A DNA stretch of 64,000 nt from a marine gamma proteobacterium HTCC2148. GTDB lineage: Bacteria > Pseudomonadota > Gammaproteobacteria > Pseudomonadales > Halieaceae. Below, in pieces: positions 34,801 to 46,834 of the stretch. How positions within the stretch are numbered: the first letter of the stretch is position 1; every line of letters starts with the position of its first letter. The translations under genes and the position numbers were made by a program. The stretch is taken from assembly GCA_000156295.1 (NCBI GenBank), contig DS999230.1, positions 124,001 through 188,000 of the forward strand, in the 5' to 3' direction. A model generated the notes under the pieces. It was not told the origin of the DNA and ran no database searches. It saw only the letters and a list, made by a program, of their open reading frames with translations.

Positions 34801-37800
34801 CTGGTAGGTACCGTCTGCCTTCATCTGCAGAACGCCATAGTCACCCTGGATCGCATAATCAAATCCAGCAGCAACAGCCGCTGCGGTACCGGCAACACCC
34901 GTGACCGTCGCACCATCAGCACCGGCCGTGTCATTGTCGGTCACATTGCCATCAATCGGACCGTACTCACCTGCAGCCAGACTGTCGCTATCATCTACCG
35001 CAGTCGCAACATCGTCAGCAATCGCAATCGTTAAGGTATCGCTTGCTTCATCACCGTCAGAATCAACAATCTTCAAGGCAAAGCTGTCAGACGTGGCATC
35101 ACCACTGGTGTTGTCGCTCAGCGTGTAGCTGTAATCGATTGAACCGGCATTGATCGCAGTCACCATCAGCACACCGTGAGTACCCGTGTACGATTGGCCT
35201 GCCACGATAGTCTCTGCACCTGCGCCCTGGCCACCATCAATCGTCAGTGCCAGTGGTACATCATCACCAGAGAACGTAATCGAACCTGTGGTGGTCTCGC
35301 TCGTGTCTGCAGCACCCGCCGAACCTTCCGACTCAGGATCCACATCACCAACACGACCACCCGCCAGACCCACTTCAGAAACGGCAGTGCCGGCTTCTTC
35401 CGCATCCGGGGCATCAATCGTCACATCACCATCAGCAATAGTGATCGTCAGAACCGCTGTATCAGTATCAGTATCACCATCAGTCAATGTGTAAGTGAAC
35501 TTATCCTCAACGCCGCCTTCAGCATCTTCATCGCGTGTGTACTGGTAGGTACCGTCTGCCTTCATCTGCAGAACGCCATAGTCACCCTGGATCGCATAAT
35601 CAAATCCAGCAGCAACAGCCGCTGCGGTACCGGCAACACCCGTGACCGTCGCACCATCAGCACCGGCCGTGTCATTGTCGGTCACATTGCCATCAATCGG
35701 ACCGTACTCACCTGCAGCCAGACTGTCGCTATCATCTACCGCAGTCGCAACATCGTCAGCAATCGCAATCGTTAAGGTATCGCTTGCTTCATCACCGTCA
35801 GAATCAACAATCTTCAAGGCAAAGCTGTCAGACGTGGCATCACCACTGGTGTTGTCGCTCAGCGTGTAGCTGTAATCGATTGAACCGGCATTGATCGCAG
35901 TCACCATCAGCACACCGTGAGTACCCGTGTACGATTGGCCTGCCACGATAGTCTCTGCACCTGCGCCCTGGCCACCATCAATCGTCAGTGCCAGTGGTAC
36001 ATCATCACCAGAGAACGTAATCGAACCTGTGGTGGTCTCGCTCGTGTCTGCAGCACCCGCCGAACCTTCCGACTCAGGATCCACATCACCAACACGACCA
36101 CCCGCCAGACCCACTTCAGAAACGGCAGTGCCGGCTTCTTCCGCATCCGGTGCATCAATCGTCACATCACCGTCAAGGTCAATCGAAAGGGTTGCCTTGG
36201 ATTCATCACCATCGCCATCGGTGAGCGTGTATTCGAACACATCCGTACCCGCCGCATCCGCGCCAGCGGTTTGCGTGTACGTGTAAGTACCGTCTGCTGC
36301 CAGCAGCAGCGTACCGAACTCACCGGCCAGCGCTGCGCCACCGATTGAACCAACGTTCGAATTGTTTACGCTAGTAAGCGCTGTCACTGTCGCGCCATCA
36401 GCGCCTTCAGTATCCGCCGCACCTGTGCCCGCTTCGCTAGCACCTGTCACTACGTTGCCGGTAACCGCCGTATCATTATCAACCAGCGAGTCGGTATCGT
36501 TACGTGCCGTGGCAACATCATCTGCAATATCCACCACCAGATCGCCTGATGCCGAGTCACCATCGCTATCGGTCACTACCACAGAAAAAGTATCTGAAGT
36601 AGCGTCACCACTGGTGTTATCCGTCAGTACGTAGGTGTATTCGATAGCACCGGCAGCGATGCTGTCTATGGTCAGTGTGCCATGTGAACCTATAAAGGTT
36701 TGGCCCGCGACAGTAATTGCCACACCACCTATCGTAATAGCCGCTGGTGCATCCGGAGCCGTGTAGAAGAACGTTCCTGAGGTTTGCTCTGAGTCAGAGG
36801 CCTCATCCGAACCTGCAGGTTCTGCACCGCGAACAGGGAGACCCGCTTCATCAACCGCAGTGCCAGCTTCACCTTCAACAGGAAGATCCAGTATTACAGG
36901 TGCATCGGTAATGGTAATGTTGACCGTGGCAGTATCTGAGCCGCCTTCACCGTCTGTAATGGTGTATTCGAAGCTATCGCTACCATCGAAATTTTCATTG
37001 GGTGTGTAGGTGAAGCTACCGTCGGGATTCACACTTACGGTGCCATTCGCTGGCTGCGTGTTACCCGTTACCGTGAGTGGGTCGTTGTCCGGATCACTGT
37101 CGTTGGGAAGAACATTGCCCGAAACAGGGGTGTTTACCTCTGTTGAGAAGCCGTCGTTTACAGCATCAGGCGGGCTATTTTCTGGTGGTGGTGGTGGCGG
37201 TGGTGGCGGTGGCGGTGGTGGCGGCGGTGCGTCATCGTCAATGATAGTAACAATACCGTCAGAATCGGCGATGGTGGCATTAGTCGGATTACTCAGGATG
37301 ACAAATTCATTTTCTGTCACTTCATCAATAGAGTCATCTAACGTCACCACATTGACCGTGAGAGTGGTCTGGCCAGGTTGAAAAGTTAGCGTACCCGATG
37401 TACCGAGGTAATCACCTTCGACTTCGATAGCAGTGCCATCGGCAGTGACGAAGTCTACGGTTATCGCTTCTTCAACAGCACGAGACAAGGTCACCGTTAC
37501 TACAGCAGTCTCGCCCTCAGTGACGGTCTGGTCGCCAATACTGATCGTCGGCTCTTCATAAATGTCGATAATCTCGACCTGACCCTCGCCATCGCCAATG
37601 GTGGCGTTGGTGGGCTCGCTCAGAACGACATTGAGAAATTCGCTGCCTTCACGCAGGTTGTCTTCTTTGGTCGACACGGTCACTACCGATTCGGTCTGAC
37701 CAGGCTGGAAGGTAATGGTGCCAGTGGCGGGATCATAATCGCCCCCAGATACCGTCGCTGTGCCGTCGGCAGTCGCAAAGTTCACCGTAACCGCCTCATC

Positions 37801-38670
37801 CGAGGCTTTGGACAGCGTCACTGTAACGGCTGCCGTGTCACCCTCAACGACCACATCATCGCCAATATTGATCACTGGCGGTTCTACCGGCGGCTCGACT
37901 GGCGGTTCTACCGGTGGCTCTACTGGCGGGGGCGCCACTTCGACAATAACAGTCGCCGTATCACCCTGGGTGCCATCCGGGCCCACAGCTGTATAAGTAA
38001 ATGTGTCTTCTCCAGAAAAATCGTCATTCGGCGTATAAGTAACAGTGTCGTCGTCGTTAAGAACAGCGGTACCGTTCTGGGGCTGAGTGATGGAGATAAC
38101 GTCCTCACCCTCTAAAAAGATATCGTTGAGTTCCACCGCTATGGTGACGGACTCGCCTGCTGCCGTTTGCGCCGCATCATCAACCGCATCCACCGGGGAA
38201 AAGTTCTGATCAACCGCAGCTTCGGAATCCACAGCCACAGTGCCAGCAATGCCAGAAAACTCGTCAACACCCTCAGCAATACGGCCCAGGCGTATAAAGC
38301 TGTGACCCGCACCCGCAGGACCGCCAGCACTGGGGCCCGCTGCTGTGGCCTCTAATATGTCACCCAGATCTTCACCGCTTTCCAACGCCGCCAGTATGGC
38401 GTCTATGGATTCATCCTGAACGGCGCTTTCATCAGCGCCGGGAGCAAGGTCTGCCACCATATCAGTGGTGAGAGTCAGTTCGGGTACATCAACAACCATG
38501 GGGCTGCCGTCAGCAAGAGAAAGTTCAACTGTGCCGCCATCGGGCGTTACGACCGTTTCTCCTTCCAGGAGGACATCGCCCAGGCGAATTTCGCGCAATT
38601 CTCCATCTGCGTTCCTTGCATAAGCATTACCAGTGACTGCCACTACGGTTGCGATTGCTACAGGATCCAT
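31897..38670 (-). CDS. Giant LapA-like surface adhesin, 2257 aa
   Basis: Residues 1-130 are a LapA-type N-terminal retention module (MDPVAIATVVAVTGNAYARN) with the LapG target TAAG at 109-112. Then come a cadherin-like domain (about 155-245), a (PPVE)n linker (248-265), two Calx-beta domains (267-475), a run of 15 Pro (481-495), another Ig-like domain, and many T1SS-143/VCBS-like domains. Residues 833-1443 are 2.5 copies of a 247-residue unit. The C-terminus has three EF-hand-like loops (DADQSGTVNE, DTNQDGVLDAND, DADSDGVTDE) and a type I secretion signal domain. It is very acidic, as usual for adhesins binding Ca2+. No GGxGxD RTX repeats are seen. AAGGAG precedes the ATG. It should be exported by LapBCE and released by LapG. 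Confidence 0.93.
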   Translation of the reverse strand: MDPVAIATVVAVTGNAYARNADGELREIRLGDVLLEGETVVTPDGGTVELSLADGSPMVVDVPELTLTTDMVADLAPGADESAVQDESIDAILAALESGEDLGDILEATAAGPSAGGPAGAGHSFIRLGRIAEGVDEFSGIAGTVAVDSEAAVDQNFSPVDAVDDAAQTAAGESVTIAVELNDIFLEGEDVISITQPQNGTAVLNDDDTVTYTPNDDFSGEDTFTYTAVGPDGTQGDTATVIVEVAPPPVEPPVEPPVEPPVEPPVINIGDDVVVEGDTAAVTVTLSKASDEAVTVNFATADGTATVSGGDYDPATGTITFQPGQTESVVTVSTKEDNLREGSEFLNVVLSEPTNATIGDGEGQVEIIDIYEEPTISIGDQTVTEGETAVVTVTLSRAVEEAITVDFVTADGTAIEVEGDYLGTSGTLTFQPGQTTLTVNVVTLDDSIDEVTENEFVILSNPTNATIADSDGIVTIIDDDAPPPPPPPPPPPPPPPENSPPDAVNDGFSTEVNTPVSGNVLPNDSDPDNDPLTVTGNTQPANGTVSVNPDGSFTYTPNENFDGSDSFEYTITDGEGGSDTATVNITITDAPVILDLPVEGEAGTAVDEAGLPVRGAEPAGSDEASDSEQTSGTFFYTAPDAPAAITIGGVAITVAGQTFIGSHGTLTIDSIAAGAIEYTYVLTDNTSGDATSDTFSVVVTDSDGDSASGDLVVDIADDVATARNDTDSLVDNDTAVTGNVVTGASEAGTGAADTEGADGATVTALTSVNNSNVGSIGGAALAGEFGTLLLAADGTYTYTQTAGADAAGTDVFEYTLTDGDGDESKATLSIDLDGDVTIDAPDAEEAGTAVSEVGLAGGRVGDVDPESEGSAGAADTSETTTGSITFSGDDVPLALTIDGGQGAGAETIVAGQSYTGTHGVLMVTAINAGSIDYSYTLSDNTSGDATSDSFALKIVDSDGDEASDTLTIAIADDVATAVDDSDSLAAGEYGPIDGNVTDNDTAGADGATVTGVAGTAAAVAAGFDYAIQGDYGVLQMKADGTYQYTRDEDAEGGVEDKFTYTLTDGDTDTDTAVLTITIADGDVTIDAPDAEEAGTAVSEVGLAGGRVGDVDPESEGSAGAADTSETTTGSITFSGDDVPLALTIDGGQGAGAETIVAGQSYTGTHGVLMVTAINAGSIDYSYTLSDNTSGDATSDSFALKIVDSDGDEASDTLTIAIADDVATAVDDSDSLAAGEYGPIDGNVTDNDTAGADGATVTGVAGTAAAVAAGFDYAIQGDYGVLQMKADGTYQYTRDEDAEGGVEDKFTYTLTDGDTDADTAVLTITIADSDVTIDAPDAEEAGTAVSEVGLAGGRVGDVDPESEGSAGAADTSETTTGSITFSGDDVPLALTIDGGQGAGAETIVAGQSYTGTHGVLMVTAINAGSIDYSYTLSDNTSGDATSDSFVVKVVDVDLDEATDTLTIDIVDDVATATLDTNEVVEGATLTVLAGAGVLTNDTLGADGATVTAVGSINEVTAANALFVGNVLAGQYGDLTLNSDGSYTYDADANTVPTGAIDQFTYVITDADGDTSTTTLTITHTDSGFDAVADDFAVNEAGLSPDGSSAGDGSNVVMGSLVEPAVGGTGPYTFVLQGSATGNNGTLALDANTGAYTYTLTSAVTDGTGNDGVNTVDNVESFSVLVTDADGNSEIVTITVDVIDDVPQDFIVDAVTVMPGGPDIEDIGLNARDNEGADGIDVTTYAFDNIQAVDGSAVTQNGSQIYLNGVPLTWSLSGSVATALAGSETGFIVTLDGTTDSYAVTDVHGGVFGLLQELSFPAATFLESGNQEDYGIQDIGGGSLDVYMTASGDGNSVNNSTQGFGVGNGQSFSGGDSLQLAFYTDLTVPDLSGYIGANNGTTTTSVASFAFEMGRVQGSASETGDWEVWVGGLKVDEGSAVEGEIVNLTFDPQVGSFEIRGASGTKTFTIFVKGVGALEPADVTVDLDVVAEDLDGDEAGGKISITIDSVAPITLDLDNDGVEYLSRDAGVVFTDEESGESVNTAWVGPDDGLLVIDADQSGTVNEAKEYVFTEWSDTAETDMEAVAEVFDTNQDGVLDANDERFDEFAVWQDADSDGVTDEGELTSLVDLGVDSIALDYSADSTSGTAADGDVVIHGQSAVTWSDGSTTVAEDTSFATESLDLKDLLSDESMSDDLSAYLNVSFDGSDTVIEVSNAGGFSGGVTDGVQIDQTITVEGVDLMGSDDLAAAIQNMLNSGQLSTD
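34340..36172 (-). repeat. 741-bp tandem repeat inside the larger adhesin
   Basis: About 2.5 copies of a 741-bp unit, nearly identical at DNA level; the same landmarks recur at 34435, 35176 and 35917. The unit is a multiple of three and encodes 247 residues, so copy-number change keeps the frame. Each unit includes one T1SS-143-type domain (DAEEAGTAVSEVGLAGGRVG) and one further Ig-like domain. Confidence 0.95.
37184..37228 (-). repeat. Poly-proline codon run
   Basis: Fifteen consecutive Pro codons (GGT/GGC on the plus strand) form a stiff linker between the Calx-beta domains and the first following Ig-like domain. The low-complexity triplet run could change length by slippage without a frameshift. 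Confidence 0.9.
37877..37924 (-). repeat. 12-bp (PPVE) repeat, four units
   Basis: Four 12-bp units encode the PPVE linker in the larger adhesin. The homologous site in the smaller adhesin has five units. Confidence 0.9.
38335..38346 (-). other. LapG cleavage site codons (TAAG) in larger adhesin
   Basis: Codons 109-112 read Thr-Ala-Ala-Gly within EATAAGPSAGG. TAAG at about this distance from the start is the site at which characterised LapG cleaves LapA, between the two Ala residues. Confidence 0.85.
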
Positions 38671-38957
38671 TGCTATCTCCTTCTAATGGCCTTCGTGGCC
38701 ACAGTAAAAACTGAGTTTTATTGATGATTTAGGACGAAGATACGCAAAATTCACACTGTCCACATTGTACGAAAGGGCAGTTGAGTAGAGTTTTAATGCC
38801 ATTCAGCTAAACACAGATAAAAGGTCAAATTTGAGGATAAACGGTGCGACTGGGTGATTTACGGGCAGAAAAAAACCCCGCTACCAGCGTAGCGGGGTTT
38901 GATTAGCGAAAGTATCTAATCATTTGTAAGCGGGATTGCTCCTACTCTGATTTATCA
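38671..38957 (-). promoter_or_regulatory. Upstream region of the larger adhesin
   Basis: The 287-bp gap contains the terminator of the second adhesin and the leader of the first. A TACAAT hexamer on the minus strand (38764-38769) may be a -10 element. Only a CRP half-site (TGTGA, 38751-38755 on the minus strand) is present. Confidence 0.35.
38869..38900 (-). terminator. Terminator of the smaller adhesin gene
   Basis: AAACCCCGCTAC (38873-38884) and GTAGCGGGGTTT (38889-38900) form a perfect 12-bp stem with loop CAGC. On the minus strand it runs into a T-tract down to 38869. It isolates the two adhesin genes into separate transcripts. Confidence 0.92.
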
Positions 38958-44312
<5,355 letters not shown>

Positions 44313-44772
44313 ATTTATCTCCTGTTGTGACCACCTTTGGCCAGGGTAAGAACTAATCTATGCGGGAAAATGATTTTTCCGTTTTATTTTTCCGAACGCA
44401 CATATTATTTCTGCAGCCCGTTAACGCGCATTGTACTTTTGGGCAATAAACGGGTCTGACTTGGAGAACTGTGAACTGGCTCACATTTGTGTGCTCTGGG
44501 TCGAACTTTAAGTGTGATGGAATTCACAACCGGTAACCGGCTGGCTTGAGCTACTTTGATGGGAATAGTTGCCTGAGAAGCCGAAGGTTCGCATAGACAA
44601 GGGCGCCATTGGGATAAGCCAGTGAAACAAGGTTGGGAGTTTAAGCGCTGTTTTACGCAGTGTAAGAATGGAGGAATCTGTGCAACTATGGCCGCTGAAA
44701 TGGCAAGTAACCTGCCATTTAGACAAAGACTGGAAAGCGGTGCCGCCGGAGCAGCGCCTCAGAAATTATCAG
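44313..44772 (-). promoter_or_regulatory. Long leader/control region of the smaller adhesin
   Basis: A 460-bp gap between the LuxR-type gene and the adhesin start, with no credible gene. It holds a perfect CRP-like palindrome, a possible -10 TACAAT on the minus strand (44430-44435), and a hairpin (AAATGGCA 44698-44705 with TGCCATTT 44713-44720) shortly after the LuxR stop. Confidence 0.5.
44470..44485. promoter_or_regulatory. CRP/Vfr-like operator
   Basis: TGTGA-ACTGGC-TCACA is a perfect match to the consensus for cAMP-receptor proteins. Its centre is about 165 bases upstream of the adhesin start codon, in the non-coding region. cAMP control of the smaller adhesin is therefore likely but untested. 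Confidence 0.65.
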
Positions 44773-45402
44773 CTAGTTGACGGTGGTGTGGGTGGGTATA
44801 TTATTCATCGCCAGCGCAAGCTGCACGCGATCGCGCACACCCAGTTTTTCGAAGGCGGCCGACAGGTGAGCTTTAACCGTACGCTCAGAAATACTCAGGG
44901 CCTGAGATATTTCACGGTTGCTCGCGCCGCGAGCGACTTGCTCGGCCACCATTAACTCTCGCGAGGTGAGTTCATTAAGCTCCGGGGACACTGGGGCTTT
45001 GGTGGGGACAACGCGGGTGGACAGTGCGAGAAAGCGCTGCATGAGCTCAGGAGGCATCCAAAAGCCACCGTGCTCCACCACAAGAGCGACTTCACGCAGC
45101 TGCTCGGGCGCGGCCTTGAGGTGACAATAGCCCACAGCACCCTGGTTAAGTAGCTGAAATGCCTCAGATTCTCCCGGTGTAGCCGCCATCACAACCACCG
45201 GCCAGCCAAAGGCTGCAGCGGCTTGAACTTCTGCGGATCGCTCGGCAGGTGCCAAAGCAGCAATATCGAGCCAAACTATTCCCCGCGAGCCTGAGGTGGC
45301 CTCACCAATATCAGCGACCCGCACAGCTGCGCGCCCTCGAGGAAACGCTTGTTCCCAGCGGTCACGCAACTTTCCAGCAGGGGTGATAAATAAGTGTTCC
45401 AT
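44773..45402 (-). CDS. LuxR/NarL-type regulator with degenerate receiver
   Basis: A 209-residue protein. The C-terminal 60 residues are a clear LuxR helix-turn-helix (LTSRELMVAEQVARGASNRE, then SISERTVKAHLSAAFEKLG). The N-terminal 120 residues look like a receiver domain: GIVWLDIAAL places an Asp at residue 46, and YCHLKAA carries a possible Lys. The acidic pair near the N-terminus needed for Mg2+ is missing, so phosphorylation is doubtful. The start ATG has GGAG five bases upstream. It follows lapC by 22 bases and precedes the adhesin, so it most likely regulates adhesin export or expression. Confidence 0.87.
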   Translation of the reverse strand: MEHLFITPAGKLRDRWEQAFPRGRAAVRVADIGEATSGSRGIVWLDIAALAPAERSAEVQAAAAFGWPVVVMAATPGESEAFQLLNQGAVGYCHLKAAPEQLREVALVVEHGGFWMPPELMQRFLALSTRVVPTKAPVSPELNELTSRELMVAEQVARGASNREISQALSISERTVKAHLSAAFEKLGVRDRVQLALAMNNIPTHTTVN

Positions 45403-45424
45403 CAAAGCTCCGTCGAAGGTTCCC

Positions 45425-46834
45425 TTATCGCTCTGTCATAGCATACTGCTTGGCGCGCAGTACCGGTTTCATCAGGTAGGCGAGAACGGTCTTCTTGCCG
45501 GTGAGGATATCGACCTCTACCGTCATGCCCGGGATGATGGGCTTGTCCTCGGCAATGCCCACTTCATCGGTACGCACCAATACTTCATAGAAGGGGTTGC
45601 CCTCCTCGTCCATTACCGTATCTGCACCGATGTGCTCCACTATCCCGTCGAGGCCACCATAAACCACAAAATCATAAGCAGTAAACTTCACCAATGCCTT
45701 CTGACCCGGCACCAGGAAGGCAATATCCTTGGGCCTAATTCTCACCTCTAACAACAAGGTGTCATCCGCTGGCACCACTTCGATAATCTCTTTACCAGCC
45801 AGCACCACGCCGCCAATCGTGTAGTAATACAACTGCTTGACCGTACCGTTAACAGGCGAACGCACCTCGGTCTGTTTAACCCGGTCAGACAGACCCAAGC
45901 CAGACTCACGCAGGGCGTTCATGCGAGTAATGGTATCTGCCATTTCCTCTCGCACTTCGTTGACGAACTCAAGCTCCACCCCGGACACCTTGCTCTTTGC
46001 TTCTTGGATAGAAGATTCGATTCGGTCAATTTGGGCCGCCGCCTGCTTGCGCTCCCCGCTCAACTGGTTGACCTCCCGCTCCAAACGCAGAATTTCTACC
46101 TCCGATACCGCTCCCGATACCACCATGGGCTTGGTCAGTCCGAGTTCCTGTTCTGTTAACTGCAATGATCGCGCAGCTTGGCGCTCCCGCGCCTTGACCT
46201 CGATCAGTTCCTGCTCTCGCTGTACCAGCTGTTCTTGTGCGATCCGCTTTTCGAAGCCGAGTTCGGCCTGACTGGATTCATACAAAGCCTGCTCCTGGTT
46301 CACAATGCCTGGCACCGCCTCTATTAACGAAGGGTCTGGCCGGAACTCAGTTTTATCTACCACCGCAGTCAAGCGGGCAATCTTGACTGCCAAGGCCTGG
46401 TACTCGGCACGGTTTTCCCTGAACGACGACTGAGAGCGCGTTTGGTCAAGGCTAACCAAAAGCTGCCCTTTGGTGACAAGGTCACCCTCGCGCACCAGAA
46501 TTTCGGTCACCACACCACCATCTTGCGACTGAATAACCTGCACCTGGCGCGATGGAATGACTTTACCCTGGCCTCGCGTGACTTCATCAATTTTAGCCAG
46601 TGAGGCCCAGACAACCAGGCCAATCACGATAAGGGCAATCACGTAAAGCAGTGCGCGGGCCCGCAAGGGTTGCTGTTCAACGAACGCCCGGTGAGCGTCC
46701 TGCTGCCAGTCGAAAGGAGCGGTATTGATGTCCTTCATCCAGGGCGAGAACAATCGATCAACCAGGCGACGGGCAAGACCACGGCGGGCAGGCGCCTCCT
46801 GGACCATCTCGTTTAATTGCTCCTGCTCGCTCAT
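45425..46834 (-). CDS. lapC: Type I secretion periplasmic adaptor (LapC/HlyD-like)
   Basis: A 469-residue membrane-fusion protein. One transmembrane helix (LLYVIALIVIGLVVWASLAK, about residues 62-81) is followed by a biotinyl-lipoyl-like half (GQGKVIPSRQVQVIQSQDGG). A long coiled-coil hairpin follows (about 170-320), then the returning lipoyl and beta-barrel part (RSPVNGTVKQLYYYTIGGVV; VRIRPKDIAFLVPGQKA). It links the ABC transporter in the inner membrane to the TolC-OmpA channel. Its ATG overlaps the lapB stop in an ATGA arrangement, so the two are translationally coupled. Confidence 0.93.
   Translation of the reverse strand: MSEQEQLNEMVQEAPARRGLARRLVDRLFSPWMKDINTAPFDWQQDAHRAFVEQQPLRARALLYVIALIVIGLVVWASLAKIDEVTRGQGKVIPSRQVQVIQSQDGGVVTEILVREGDLVTKGQLLVSLDQTRSQSSFRENRAEYQALAVKIARLTAVVDKTEFRPDPSLIEAVPGIVNQEQALYESSQAELGFEKRIAQEQLVQREQELIEVKARERQAARSLQLTEQELGLTKPMVVSGAVSEVEILRLEREVNQLSGERKQAAAQIDRIESSIQEAKSKVSGVELEFVNEVREEMADTITRMNALRESGLGLSDRVKQTEVRSPVNGTVKQLYYYTIGGVVLAGKEIIEVVPADDTLLLEVRIRPKDIAFLVPGQKALVKFTAYDFVVYGGLDGIVEHIGADTVMDEEGNPFYEVLVRTDEVGIAEDKPIIPGMTVEVDILTGKKTVLAYLMKPVLRAKQYAMTER

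Noticed and set aside
34340-36172. Possible CRISPR or mobile element because of regular repetition
   Set aside because: The unit is 741 bp, in frame and inside a coding sequence; there are no spacers, inverted ends or transposase.
34435-36348. Repeated plus-strand open frames of up to 199 codons antisense to the larger adhesin
   Set aside because: They recur every 741 bp only because the adhesin repeat does. They have no ribosome site, and their composition is the mirror of the adhesin codons.
44508-44726. 72-codon minus-strand frame in the adhesin leader
   Set aside because: No ribosome site, irregular composition, and it overlaps a hairpin and control region.
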